A stretch of 64,000 nucleotides of DNA from the NCBI GenBank assembly GCA_937139495.1, contig CAKZQC010000026.1, forward strand, positions 62,001 through 126,000, given 5' to 3'. This document shows, piece by piece, positions 1 through 8,669 of this stretch. The stretch is from an uncultured Saprospiraceae bacterium (GTDB lineage: Bacteria; Bacteroidota; Bacteroidia; Chitinophagales; Saprospiraceae). Positions within the stretch are counted from its first letter, which is position 1; each line of letters opens with the position of its first letter. Position numbers and translations under genes: made by a program. The notes under the pieces are model-generated. The model was not told the origin of the DNA, made no database searches, and was given only the letters and a program-made list of their open reading frames with translations.

Positions 1-202
1 TTTTGGCAATCAAAGGATACTTCTCGTACCAGCGCCCTGCCTTAAAACTCACCTCTAGTTTGAGTACATTTTGTGTTCCCAACTTGATTTCGTAGAGGGG
101 AATCCCGTTGTCGAGTTGGTGTACTACGGGCTGTGGCAAATTCGCTTTGTCTATGGATTGTATAGTAGGTGCTTGGCTTCTGTCTAGCATTATTTGTAGC
201 AT
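1..202 (-). CDS. M16 (insulinase-like) metallopeptidase, N-terminal fragment
   Basis: The reading frame runs off the left edge of the window, so only about 67 N-terminal residues are visible. Read from the reverse strand it contains LDNGIPLYEIKLGTQ followed by VLKLEVSFKAGRWYEK. This matches the opening strand of Bacteroidota M16 peptidases, where a 'LDNG(I/L)' segment precedes the catalytic HxxEH; that motif would lie outside the window. An in-frame stop at 206-208 limits the start to the ATG at 202 or the one at 190. No signal peptide is visible. A strong hairpin lies just upstream at 214-253. The family call rests on the N-terminus only, so activity cannot be judged; the protein could be an inactive M16 partner subunit. 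Confidence 0.65.
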   Translation of the reverse strand, partial: MLQIMLDRSQAPTIQSIDKANLPQPVVHQLDNGIPLYEIKLGTQNVLKLEVSFKAGRWYEKYPLIAK

Positions 203-213
203 TATTTATAGCA

Positions 214-253
214 CAATAGGACAAACCTACTCTTGAGCAGGTTTGTCCTATTG
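214..253. terminator. 15-bp perfect inverted repeat, probable terminator
   Basis: CAATAGGACAAACCT at 214-228 pairs perfectly with its reverse complement at 239-253 around a 10-nt loop. It lies between the end of the outer-membrane protein gene and the start of the M16 peptidase gene, both on the minus strand. No long T run follows on either strand, so termination is inferred from position and stem strength. The GACAAACC half-stem recurs in the hairpin at 56881-56908. Confidence 0.5.
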
Positions 254-293
254 TTTAGAAGAAAAAGTACGATAAAAGTTGGTAATGATCGTC

Positions 294-1709
294 CTATCTG
301 AATTTTGACTTTTGGAACCAACCACTCGCATTGAGTGCAAAACCTAAATTGACCTTGAAATACATATCTCCAATCAATTCGGGATGCCCCACATAGCCAA
401 ATTCCAATCCTAGATTGACAAATCCGACAAACGATTTGAGTTTGCGGTTGTGTATCGGGAATCCTGCTCCCATCGCTACGCCATAATCCTGCAACTGATA
501 AGCAGTGCCATTAGCCGCTGTAATTATGCGTTGGTCGCTGCCATAGTGTGCTCCGAAACGGTAACGTACTCTATTGAAATAGCTCGTAGAATTTTTTTCG
601 CAAATATCAGGTACCCATTGTAGTCCTGTTGCTATTTTCCACGAGTCAGTCAAATTGTCGTCCGCTACACCATCTACTCGGTAGCTTGACCACGTTTGTC
701 CTTCATAAGAAATACCAATTTTGAATCCATATTCTGACCCATAAGAGATACCACCACCATATTTGAGCGGCATCTTGATAGTTCCTTTCTGATCGGTAAC
801 AGTATTCAGAGAAGTTAATATCTGCGAAGGTCCTTGTATCAACGTTTCTTGGTCGGTGCTAGTCGCCAAACCCGAAGTTCCTCCGACATAAGCTCCTACA
901 ATCAATTTTTGTCTAAAATTGCCCCCTGTACAAGGCTCGTCCATGTTGTCGTCGTCATCTTTGCCTACAAAGTACTCATACTGCACTCCTATATCCCAAA
1001 TAAGACCAGACACATTTTCTTGTGTTACGAATACTTCATCGTAACCAAATACATAACTGCTATCCTGAAAATCAATAGAAGTGATATCGTTGACCTGACC
1101 AAATAACAAACCTACATTAGCTCCCACAGATAACCCTTTGTAAGTAACTCCATTACTCCAATTAATCCGATAACGATTACCGTTTCCTTGATAATTGAAG
1201 TTCACATTAGGGATATCCCCTACACTACGCACAACAGATACATCATAGCTTCTGCTACTGTATGGCATTAGCGAAAAGCCCATTCCCCACTGTACAGGCT
1301 CGCCTCTACGAAGCGTATCGCCTCGTACTTGCCAGCTTTTCGTTATCGGAAACGCTAACGAAAGATAGGATAAATTACCATTATTGGCTGTTGCGTTTAA
1401 CCCTGTACTTTTTTCGTTAAGGGCATGGTGCTCGTAGTTGAGCCCTACCTGAAACGCCGTACGATGTAACTGTCCCAAAGAAGCAGGATTGACCAGATTG
1501 ACATTCCAATAACTACGTTGTGTCGCTGCCATTCCGCCGCCCATACTTTGGTCGGTAATCATCATGCTACTCGCCAAATCGCCAAATCCATATCTCGAAT
1601 AAGGTGAGTTTCCTCTGGCATATTGTGCCTCCACTGTGGTTGTGCCAAGCAATAACGCTAGCATCAATAATAGGGCGTATGCTGTAAATGGATAAAAAAT
1701 CCTGTGCAT
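294..1709 (-). CDS. Outer-membrane beta-barrel protein of the FadL-like type
   Basis: Predicted 471-aa exported protein. The ATG at 1709 is preferred because it puts a hydrophobic signal peptide (residues about 5-28, ending VEAQ) at the N-terminus; the ATG at 1760 would add a charged 17-residue extension. The mature protein opens with NSPYSRYGFGDL and then MGGGMAA and NPASLG. Proteins with this 'SPYSxYGxGD ... NPAS' opening are common in Bacteroidota and are usually described as outer-membrane barrels related to the OmpP1/FadL group. Alternating hydrophobic strands and an aromatic C-terminal end fit a barrel. It follows coaX on the same strand with a 67-bp gap, so co-transcription is likely. 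The substrate is unknown. Confidence 0.6.
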   Translation of the reverse strand: MHRIFYPFTAYALLLMLALLLGTTTVEAQYARGNSPYSRYGFGDLASSMMITDQSMGGGMAATQRSYWNVNLVNPASLGQLHRTAFQVGLNYEHHALNEKSTGLNATANNGNLSYLSLAFPITKSWQVRGDTLRRGEPVQWGMGFSLMPYSSRSYDVSVVRSVGDIPNVNFNYQGNGNRYRINWSNGVTYKGLSVGANVGLLFGQVNDITSIDFQDSSYVFGYDEVFVTQENVSGLIWDIGVQYEYFVGKDDDDNMDEPCTGGNFRQKLIVGAYVGGTSGLATSTDQETLIQGPSQILTSLNTVTDQKGTIKMPLKYGGGISYGSEYGFKIGISYEGQTWSSYRVDGVADDNLTDSWKIATGLQWVPDICEKNSTSYFNRVRYRFGAHYGSDQRIITAANGTAYQLQDYGVAMGAGFPIHNRKLKSFVGFVNLGLEFGYVGHPELIGDMYFKVNLGFALNASGWFQKSKFR

Positions 1710-1776
1710 TTTTTTTTGTTTATTTTCCGAACAGTGACCTCTATTGGCTTTGCTCTGCATTCAAATCGAAGGTTCT

Positions 1777-2508
1777 CTAAAGCCCTTCATTATATTCCAA
1801 AATCGTATTCAGCCCAATCAATACTAGATTAGGCTGTGCAAATATCTCATTTTTAAGTTGACTTTCAAAATAAGTGCTATCTCCGCCCGTAATAACTAGG
1901 GTAATCGCTCCATATTTAGCACTATATTGATGCTTGAAGCCTTCTAGCTCGTGCAAAACGCCCCAAAAAACTCCTGTCTGCATCGCACTAACAGTTGTAT
2001 TTCCAATCCAGTCTTTTGGCACTTCGAGTTGGAGTGCTGGTAGCTTGGCAGTAAAATGAGTCATGGCATTGAGTCGCATCTGCAACCCTGGCAAGATACT
2101 TCCACCCCAATAATTCCGCTGTTTATCTACAAAATCGTAGGTAATACAAGTACCTGCATCGACCACCAATATATTTTGGTGAGGATACCGTGCTACCGCT
2201 CCTACTACCGCTGCCAAACGGTCTTTGCCGAGTGTTTGCGGTGTTAGGTAATGATTCTGAATTGGCACTTGCAGTTCAGTATCAAGCCAATAGACCGACT
2301 GCACTTTAGTAGCTAACCAAGTACGTATTGCTTGGTGGTCTGCTCGCACAGAAGACAAAATAACAGCCGTTACTGCATATTGCGATAACAATCGCCGAAT
2401 AACGTCCTGCTCTAGCGTGGGGTGCAGTACTAAATCTACTAATGTGGATGTAGCGTCAAATACAGCCAACTTGACGCGGGTATTCCCTATGTCAATACAA
2501 AGGTTCAT
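1777..2508 (-). CDS. coaX: Type III pantothenate kinase
   Basis: CoaX phosphorylates pantothenate with ATP in the first step of coenzyme A synthesis; the type III enzyme belongs to the ASKHA (acetate kinase/sugar kinase/Hsp70) fold and acts in the cytoplasm. The ATG at 2508 is chosen because it places the phosphate-binding motif DIGNTRVK at residues 5-12, as in the family; the ATG at 2565 adds 19 residues with no family match. Other motifs are GKDRLAAVVGA, VVDAGTCITYD with the catalytic-type Asp, and GGSILPGLQMR. The length of 243 aa is normal. The gene precedes the FadL-like barrel gene, a neighbourhood I recall from other Bacteroidota. The assignment is firm. Confidence 0.93.
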   Translation of the reverse strand: MNLCIDIGNTRVKLAVFDATSTLVDLVLHPTLEQDVIRRLLSQYAVTAVILSSVRADHQAIRTWLATKVQSVYWLDTELQVPIQNHYLTPQTLGKDRLAAVVGAVARYPHQNILVVDAGTCITYDFVDKQRNYWGGSILPGLQMRLNAMTHFTAKLPALQLEVPKDWIGNTTVSAMQTGVFWGVLHELEGFKHQYSAKYGAITLVITGGDSTYFESQLKNEIFAQPNLVLIGLNTILEYNEGL

Positions 2509-2603
2509 GTTGCTTGTTTTGATAGAAAACGTTGGGATTGGTGGGTAGGTAAGTTTGGAACGCATTTATTTTGAGAGAGTATAGCACAAGCCTCTGAATA
2601 ACT

Positions 2604-2641
2604 ACAAAAAATTGGCTATTACATAATAGCAATAGCCAATT
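2604..2641 (-). terminator. Intrinsic terminator after the acetyltransferase gene
   Basis: AATTGGCTATT at 2610-2620 pairs with AATAGCCAATT at 2631-2641. On the minus strand the stem is followed by a run of T residues (A run at 2606-2610 on the plus strand). It lies just past the stop of the GNAT gene (2660) and before coaX. Confidence 0.7.
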
Positions 2642-2659
2642 GATTTTTTTGAGCATTGG

Positions 2660-3121
2660 CTACACCGCCAAATACATTTCCGTGTGCGGAATATTATCTT
2701 CCAAATACTTTTTGCCAGTATCGACAAAACCCAAATCTTGATAAAAACGCAATAAATAATCTTGGGCAGAAATACGAATATTTTGCTTGCCCCACAGCTT
2801 CCACGCAGCTTGTATAGATACTTGCATGAGCTGCTTGCCGAGTCCTCTGCCTCGTGCCTCTATCGCATTGACCACTCTACCTATCGCTATATCATTAGCG
2901 TAGCTAATCCCCTTGGGCACTAGTCTGGTGTACGCTATCAGTTGATTGGTTGGGCTATAGCCCAATACATGATAACATTGATCATCTTTACCATCAAAAT
3001 CTAAGTAGGGACAGTCTTGTTCTACTACAAATACCGCTTGTCGCAATTGTCCCAAATCATACAATTGCCTTGTCGTCAGTTCATCAAAAGCAAGTGTTTG
3101 CCAACGAATATCTGTTGTCAT
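2660..3121 (-). CDS. ElaA-family GNAT N-acetyltransferase
   Basis: With the ATG at 3121 the protein is 153 aa, the usual length for ElaA proteins, and starts 8 bp after the stop of the ArsA-like gene; the longer frame from 3175 would overlap that gene by 46 bp. The GNAT fold is supported by the segment LRQAVFVVEQDCPYLDFDG, typical of ElaA, by IGRVVNAIEARGRGLGKQL with the acetyl-CoA binding R/Q-x-x-G-x-G/A motif (RGRGLG), and by the terminal FYQDLGF strand-helix. The acceptor of the acetyl group is unknown for this family. The tight spacing suggests co-transcription and possibly translational coupling with the upstream ATPase. Function beyond acetyl-CoA-dependent transfer is not inferable. Confidence 0.85.
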   Translation of the reverse strand: MTTDIRWQTLAFDELTTRQLYDLGQLRQAVFVVEQDCPYLDFDGKDDQCYHVLGYSPTNQLIAYTRLVPKGISYANDIAIGRVVNAIEARGRGLGKQLMQVSIQAAWKLWGKQNIRISAQDYLLRFYQDLGFVDTGKKYLEDNIPHTEMYLAV

Positions 3122-3129
3122 AATTAGCG

Positions 3130-4311
3130 TTATTTTGTTTTTTCTTCTTTGCTGCGCAATATGATATTGAGCCAAGAATCATCGAAACTGTAACCGTCCA
3201 ATTCCAAGAAATTGGCAAAACGAGGCAACAGCACACTTTTTTTGCGTCCTGCAAGGATTATCAATAACTCATCGCCAAATTTTTCAACTTTGAATGCTTG
3301 CTCTTCAATGAAAGGCAAATACATAGAAATGCGATGATGATCACCACAGTCTTCCACTTTGAACGGACTTTCTAGGTGGTAAATATCCGCAGGACTGCGT
3401 GCTTCATAAATGGTAGTTGCGATTTGGTCTAACAATTCCAAACCAAATACTTCCTTGCCTTGGTGCGGCACTTTGAAGATAGGCAAAGGCTGAAAACTCT
3501 CTTCAATGTCTTGCAAATATTTGGCTTGCGACTGCACATATTGTTCAAAAACAGAACCTGCGGCCCCTGCTTGTTCTGGCAATATTCTATTGACAATAAT
3601 AGCATCTACATTGTAGCCATACAAGTTGAGGTAAGTAAACGAACGCTTCGCCTCTTGTATCACCATACGTTCTGGATTGGCAACAATCCGTATCGAACAG
3701 ACCTTCGGGTCTAGCATTATTTTTTGTACCGTTTCGAGTTTGGCAAACAAGGCTTGCAACTCTTCGTAGCCTTCATCTAGCGGAATACCTTTGGTTTTTT
3801 TGAGGATTTTACCGACCGTTTTTATTACTAATTTCTGTCCAGGGAATGCCTTAAACAGCCATGACTGTAGTACTTGCGGCAAGGTCAAAAGTGTGAGCGT
3901 CTCGCCCGTAGGGGCAGAATCTATAATGAGGACATCATAGGTTTTTTCTCTGTAATAGCGCTCAATCCAAAGGAAAGCGGACGCTTCTTCCATACCCGGT
4001 AGCACCGAAAGTTCTTCCGCTACCACGTTGCTTACGCCTTTCCATTTGAAAATACTGGTCATCATCTGACGCATATTATTCCAATGCTTTTTCATGGAGT
4101 AATAGACATCAAATTCTTGTCCCCAAAGGTTTTCGGTGACAACTGTTGGCTCTGGTTGCAGCTCCATGTTGAGTGCATCAGAGAGACTGTGTGCAGGGTC
4201 AGTAGATACGATTAATGTTTTGAGTCCTTGTTTGGCACATTGTAGTGCCGTAGCAGCAGCGGTAGTCGTTTTGCCTACACCGCCTTTGCCCGTAAAAAGT
4301 ATAATTCGCAT
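3130..4311 (-). CDS. ArsA/Get3-like P-loop ATPase with C-terminal HSP20-like domain
   Basis: 393-aa member of the SIMIBI ATPases (arsenite-pump ArsA and tail-anchored-protein targeting Get3/TRC40). Residues 8-16 carry the deviant Walker A GKGGVGKTT with the signature lysine. DPAHSLSDAL (about 38-47) is switch I and IIDSAPTGETLTLL (about 129-142) is switch II. The last about 75 residues (from ESPFKVEDCG) look like the small HSP20-like beta domain appended to many bacterial ArsA homologues. No arsenic genes (arsB, arsR, arsC) are nearby, so arsenite export is unlikely; a role in handling hydrophobic or membrane-bound clients is an inference from the Get3 relationship. It is followed 8 bp later by the ElaA-type gene. 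Confidence 0.88.
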   Translation of the reverse strand: MRIILFTGKGGVGKTTTAAATALQCAKQGLKTLIVSTDPAHSLSDALNMELQPEPTVVTENLWGQEFDVYYSMKKHWNNMRQMMTSIFKWKGVSNVVAEELSVLPGMEEASAFLWIERYYREKTYDVLIIDSAPTGETLTLLTLPQVLQSWLFKAFPGQKLVIKTVGKILKKTKGIPLDEGYEELQALFAKLETVQKIMLDPKVCSIRIVANPERMVIQEAKRSFTYLNLYGYNVDAIIVNRILPEQAGAAGSVFEQYVQSQAKYLQDIEESFQPLPIFKVPHQGKEVFGLELLDQIATTIYEARSPADIYHLESPFKVEDCGDHHRISMYLPFIEEQAFKVEKFGDELLIILAGRKKSVLLPRFANFLELDGYSFDDSWLNIILRSKEEKTK

Positions 4312-4430
4312 GAAATATGTTTATTAGACATCATCTGTAATAATATCCATTGATTAATTTTTTATGATTAAAAAGCCAAATCTACCTATTTTAAACAAAA
4401 AATAAATGGCTTAGTTTGGTTCTATTACAA

Positions 4431-5339
4431 TTAGATCTTCTTGTCAGGAATACTCTTGCGGTGTCCCACAAAAACAGAATGCTTGTCAGGCTTAATCCCA
4501 CTACCATATTCCTTGGCATATACTTGCGTAAATTCTGCTCCAAAAAATAATATTTGTGCCGAATAATACACCCACGCCAATACAATAATAAGGGAGCCAG
4601 CCGCTCCATAGCTGGAAGAAAAACTGCTATTGCCAATATATAATCCTAAAGCAAATTTGCCTATTGTAAATAAAACAGCAGTAATAATAGAACCAATCCA
4701 GACATCTTTCCACTGGATTTTGACATCAGGAAAATACTTGAACATTAGTGCAAACGAAAAGGCTATGACCACAAATGAAATCCCCATATTTACGCCTTGC
4801 CACAGCCAATCTGCACCTGGCAAAAAACTACTCATATAGTTGCTCAAGCCCGACACAACAGCACTTGTCAGCAAAGATACTAATAATAAAAAGCCAATTC
4901 CTAATACAGCCGAAAAGGATAAAAAGCGTTTGCGAATAATATTCAAAATTCCTTGATTGGGTTTCGTCTCTACTTGCCAAATCATATTGAGCGAATTTTG
5001 CAACTGAGCAAACACCCCTGAGGCACCAAACAACAGTACCGCCAAACTAATAATAGAAGCAAAACTACTCACCGAAGGGCGGTCCGCATTCTCTATAATT
5101 TCTTGTACCATCTCGGCACTCTCCTTCCCGACCAGTCCTTGGATTTGGGCTACGATTTCGCCATGAGCAGCTTCTTCGCCAAATATAGCCCCTGCCATGG
5201 CTATGGCTAGCACCAACAAGGGGGCTAACGAAAAAACAGTATAATATGCCAATGCTGCAGCCAAGCTCATCGCATTATCGTTGAGCCATTCGGTTATCGT
5301 TTGTTTTAGTATTTTGTAGATTATTTTTATATTATTCAT
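4431..5339 (-). CDS. YihY/virulence factor BrkB family membrane protein
   Basis: 302-aa polytopic inner-membrane protein. The ATG at 5339 is preferred over one at 5384 because it directly precedes the family-typical start (an amphipathic helix, then AMSLAAALAYYTVFSLAPLL). About six hydrophobic segments are visible, with the long polar loop between the first and second (GEIVAQIQGLVGKESAE) and the motif LFGASGVFAQLQNSLNMIW that marks the family. The conserved terminal helix is AGSLIIVLAWVYYSAQILFF followed by GAEFTQVYA. The function is unsettled: the family was once labelled RNase BN or BrkB serum resistance without lasting support. It is divergently arranged to the MoxR gene, with about 200 bp of shared upstream DNA. 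Confidence 0.9.
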   Translation of the reverse strand: MNNIKIIYKILKQTITEWLNDNAMSLAAALAYYTVFSLAPLLVLAIAMAGAIFGEEAAHGEIVAQIQGLVGKESAEMVQEIIENADRPSVSSFASIISLAVLLFGASGVFAQLQNSLNMIWQVETKPNQGILNIIRKRFLSFSAVLGIGFLLLVSLLTSAVVSGLSNYMSSFLPGADWLWQGVNMGISFVVIAFSFALMFKYFPDVKIQWKDVWIGSIITAVLFTIGKFALGLYIGNSSFSSSYGAAGSLIIVLAWVYYSAQILFFGAEFTQVYAKEYGSGIKPDKHSVFVGHRKSIPDKKI

Positions 5340-5535
5340 AATAGTATTTTTTTTTAGTAGGGTATTTTTTCTTTTATATTGCAATCAACAAATAGGTTCT
5401 TCGAAATGTTCTGAAGGCAATCCCATCTAGTTAAACAATTTTTAACAGCACTAAAAAGTAGAATTGCTATCATTTTTTTATAAATTGTCTTCCTTTGATA
5501 GACAACTCAAACCAAAATAGACAAACCAATAGCAA

Positions 5536-6498
5536 ATGAATTTTAAGAACGAAGTAGAAGCCGTCAATGGATTGGCAGAAGCCTACCACAAATTGCGTGC
5601 AGAAATAGGTAAAGTAATTATAGGGCAAGAGGACGTAGTCAAGGCGGTTCTGATTTCTCTTTTTTGCGACGGACACAGCCTATTGGTCGGTGTTCCGGGG
5701 TTAGCCAAAACACTGTTGGTCAACACGATTTCCAAGGCATTGGATTTGGAATTTAAGCGTATTCAGTTTACGCCTGATTTGATGCCCTCGGATATTACAG
5801 GGTCGGAAGTGATGGACGAAAATAGAAACTTTACCTTTCACAAAGGACCTCTTTTCACCAATATACTCTTGGCAGATGAGATTAACCGTACGCCACCCAA
5901 AACACAAGCAGCCCTCCTAGAGTCGATGCAAGAAAGAAGTGTTACGGTAGGTGGTCATCAATATATGTTGCCCAAACCATTCTTGGTATTGGCGACACAA
6001 AACCCGATTGAGCAGGAAGGAACATATCCATTGCCAGAGGCACAGCTTGACCGTTTTATGTTCAATATTTTTCTACATTACCCAAGTTATGAAGAAGAAG
6101 TAAGCATTGTCAAAGCAACCACACAAGGAACCAAACACGAAGTACAATCGGTGCTAACAGGTGAGGAAATATTATACTTCCAAAAATTGGTCAAACAAAT
6201 TCCGATAGCCGACAATGTACTCGAATACGCGGTTGGTATTGTCAATAAATCAAGACCAAATTCAGCGATGGCGACGACTTTCGTCAATAACTATATCTCG
6301 TGGGGTGCAGGACCTAGAGCCTCCCAATCGTTGGTAGTAGCTGCCAAGTGCCACGCTGCTATCAATGGTAAATATTCGCCCGATATCGAAGATGTACAAG
6401 CGATCGCCAAATATGTATTGCGTCACCGTGTGGTTCGCAATTACAAGGCAGAAGCCGAAGGAATTACAATTGATGATATGATTAAGAACTTGCTCTAA
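5536..6498 (+). CDS. MoxR-family AAA+ ATPase
   Basis: 320-aa MoxR ATPase, a chaperone-like AAA+ protein thought to help assemble or activate partner proteins, commonly ones with von Willebrand A domains. Visible motifs are Walker A GVPGLAKT (about 54-61), Walker B with LLADEINRTPPKTQAALLESM (D/E pair), sensor 1 LATQNPIEQEG and sensor 2 near GAGPRASQS. The length fits the family. MoxR genes in Bacteroidota usually sit next to DUF58, BatA and BatB genes. Here the next gene is an unrelated lipoprotein behind a terminator, while a DUF58 gene lies 42 kb away on the other strand (48608-49960). Confidence 0.93.
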   Translation: MNFKNEVEAVNGLAEAYHKLRAEIGKVIIGQEDVVKAVLISLFCDGHSLLVGVPGLAKTLLVNTISKALDLEFKRIQFTPDLMPSDITGSEVMDENRNFTFHKGPLFTNILLADEINRTPPKTQAALLESMQERSVTVGGHQYMLPKPFLVLATQNPIEQEGTYPLPEAQLDRFMFNIFLHYPSYEEEVSIVKATTQGTKHEVQSVLTGEEILYFQKLVKQIPIADNVLEYAVGIVNKSRPNSAMATTFVNNYISWGAGPRASQSLVVAAKCHAAINGKYSPDIEDVQAIAKYVLRHRVVRNYKAEAEGITIDDMIKNLL

Positions 6499-6530
6499 TC
6501 GAGCAGTCAAGAATCATGCGTAATACATTG

Positions 6531-6568
6531 AAGTGATAGACGGCAACTGCTCGTCTATCACTTTTTAT
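6531..6568 (+). terminator. Intrinsic terminator after the MoxR gene
   Basis: AAGTGATAGACG at 6531-6542 pairs perfectly with CGTCTATCACTT at 6552-6563 and is followed by a T-rich tail. It starts 33 bp after the MoxR stop and shows that the in-frame ATG at 6533 cannot be the real start of the next gene. Confidence 0.85.
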
Positions 6569-6583
6569 TCAACTATACATTTC

Positions 6584-8386
6584 ATGCGTTGGTTTTCTAT
6601 TTTTTGTTTGGCAATAAGCGTTTTATTTCTGCAACTCCTTGGGAGCTGTGCTACTCCCGGAATGCCCAATGGTGGACCTAAGGATTCGACCCCACCAGCC
6701 CTACACCCCAAACGCTATTCGACACCCAACGAGATGACCAACTTCCCCTATCAAGAAGTGATATTAACGTTTGATGAATGGGTGAAGCTACAAAATGCCT
6801 ATGCTCAAATTATCATTTCGCCACCACTGGACGAACGTCCCTCTATCAAGGTCAAAAACAAGAGTGTGGTCATCAGATGGAAAGAAGCCCTCAAACCCAA
6901 CACCACTTATGTGATACAATATGGTGAGTCGATACAAGACTTAACCGAGGGGAATATTACTAGAAACATGACGAGGGTTTTTGCTACGGGCGACCAAATT
7001 GACTCGCTGCACACCGAAGGGCAAATCATAGATGCAACCACCAGAGAACCCAAAGAAAATGTATTGGTTATGCTCTACGAAGACTTGACCGATAGTGCTT
7101 CGTTGACCATCAAGCCCTATTATTTCACCAAGACAGACAAACAAGGTAGATTCAAACTAGATTATCTCAAAGCAGGAACCTACCAAATCATAGCCCTCGA
7201 AGACCTCAACAATGATTACAAATACAGTGGCAAGGGAGAATCTATTGCTTTCTTGGATTCCAATTTGGTCATCAACGATAGCTTGCAGCCTATTCTTCGT
7301 ATGCGTTTGTTTTCCGAAAGGATTGCGACCAAAGTAACAGATAGCGAGCTACTCCGTACAGGTCAAATTGTACTTTACTTCAATAATCCGCTAGAATCTG
7401 AAACGACGCTAGAGTGGCTCAATGCTCCTGCCGACATGGAATATTCTTATTGGCAAGAAGCCGACTCTGCCCTCATATGGCTAGGCAATGGCGTGCCTGA
7501 TAGTGGCAAACTACAGTTAGTGGTGCAAAATATTGGCGAAAAGCTCCAAGATACTGTCTTGATTAAGCTCAAAGCAAAAGCTAGCTGGGAAAAAGAAGAA
7601 ACGAAAGTTGGTTGGCTTGCCTTGCCGACACCCAAAGAGGGCAAAGCTAGCAAAGGAAGACCTAAAATTGCCGTAAATACCCTAGATACGACACCTATAT
7701 TGCTACACCCGACCAAACCAAAAATGGATTTGATTTTTGATGCTGCCGTACGAAGTTGGAATACTGATAGTATTCAGTTGCTCAAAGATACGGTCGTGAT
7801 AATGGTGGATAGCAGTGGCAAAAAAACGAAAAAAGATACCTTTCTATATTCCACCGCTACGATTGCATTAGTGGCGGACTCTGCTAGAGTCAATGTATTG
7901 TATCTCAATACCTTATTGGATACAAACAGTCGGTATCAATTGAGGCTGTTGCCTAATGCCATCACTGACCGACAGGGCTACACCAATACGGATACCTTGT
8001 ATCGCAATTATCAATTTAACCCCTCCGATATCTATGGAATTATTCGTGTCACTATCCAAGATATGCAAAACAAACAGTACATCGTACAACTAGTCGATAG
8101 CAAAGAGCGAGTACTACAAAGTCAAGTAGAAGCTGGTATAGATAGTGTTTCCATTAGCTATCCTGACCTAGTAGCAGGAAATTATATCGTACGAGTTATA
8201 GAAGATCAACTCCCTAACGCCCGTTGGGACACAGGTCTTTTTAGCCAAAAAAGACAGCCCGAGCCGATTCTTAATAGCAAAGAAATTCCACTCAAAAAAG
8301 GTTGGAAATATGAGTTTGAGATGAGTGTATTGCCAACCAAAGTGAACGACAAAAAAGGGAAAGGCAAAAAAATAAACTCTAAGTAA
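6584..8386 (+). CDS. Lipoprotein with N-terminal Ig-like (SbsA/Big_5) domain
   Basis: 600-aa predicted lipoprotein. The ATG at 6584 gives a lipoprotein signal, ILFLQLLGSCATPGMP with lipobox LGSC; an upstream ATG at 6533 lies inside the preceding terminator. The mature start, PNGGPKDSTPP, is a signature of a Bacteroidota family annotated as Ig-like domain-containing proteins (SbsA/Big_5 type). Residues about 45-135 (EVILTFDEWVKLQNAY ... TTYVIQYGESIQDL) form that Ig-like unit, followed by a carboxypeptidase regulatory-like segment (KTDKQGRFKLDYLKAGTYQIIALEDLN). The C-terminus is Lys-rich. It is probably anchored in a membrane facing the periplasm or surface. The specific function is unknown. 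Confidence 0.8.
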   Translation: MRWFSIFCLAISVLFLQLLGSCATPGMPNGGPKDSTPPALHPKRYSTPNEMTNFPYQEVILTFDEWVKLQNAYAQIIISPPLDERPSIKVKNKSVVIRWKEALKPNTTYVIQYGESIQDLTEGNITRNMTRVFATGDQIDSLHTEGQIIDATTREPKENVLVMLYEDLTDSASLTIKPYYFTKTDKQGRFKLDYLKAGTYQIIALEDLNNDYKYSGKGESIAFLDSNLVINDSLQPILRMRLFSERIATKVTDSELLRTGQIVLYFNNPLESETTLEWLNAPADMEYSYWQEADSALIWLGNGVPDSGKLQLVVQNIGEKLQDTVLIKLKAKASWEKEETKVGWLALPTPKEGKASKGRPKIAVNTLDTTPILLHPTKPKMDLIFDAAVRSWNTDSIQLLKDTVVIMVDSSGKKTKKDTFLYSTATIALVADSARVNVLYLNTLLDTNSRYQLRLLPNAITDRQGYTNTDTLYRNYQFNPSDIYGIIRVTIQDMQNKQYIVQLVDSKERVLQSQVEAGIDSVSISYPDLVAGNYIVRVIEDQLPNARWDTGLFSQKRQPEPILNSKEIPLKKGWKYEFEMSVLPTKVNDKKGKGKKINSK

Positions 8387-8669
8387 GATCCTTGCCATAA
8401 CATCCGCCTACGAAACACAAAGCGCTCTGGTTGTGCAAATTAAGTTTCACAAATGTTATAATTTCGGTAACTTATTTGTTATTTAAAACATACAAACACT
8501 ACGCATTTATAGTGTAGGTCTCCTGATATTTGATTACTTTAGCTATGTTGACTCTTTTTGAGTGGCAATCCCCCATTAATTATAGTGCAGGTTATTACGA
8601 ATTCAGTTGTAATAAACTCTGTTTTTTAAACAACCACAACACTTTATTTTAATCACTAAAAAATTCAGC

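Noticed and set aside
214..253. IS end or attachment site
   Set aside because: The perfect hairpin sits where a terminator is expected, and the related stem at 56881 also has terminator features; no flanking duplication is seen.
3130..4311. Arsenite export ATPase (ArsA)
   Set aside because: No arsB, arsC, arsD or arsR nearby and only a single ATPase domain; the Get3-like label is safer.
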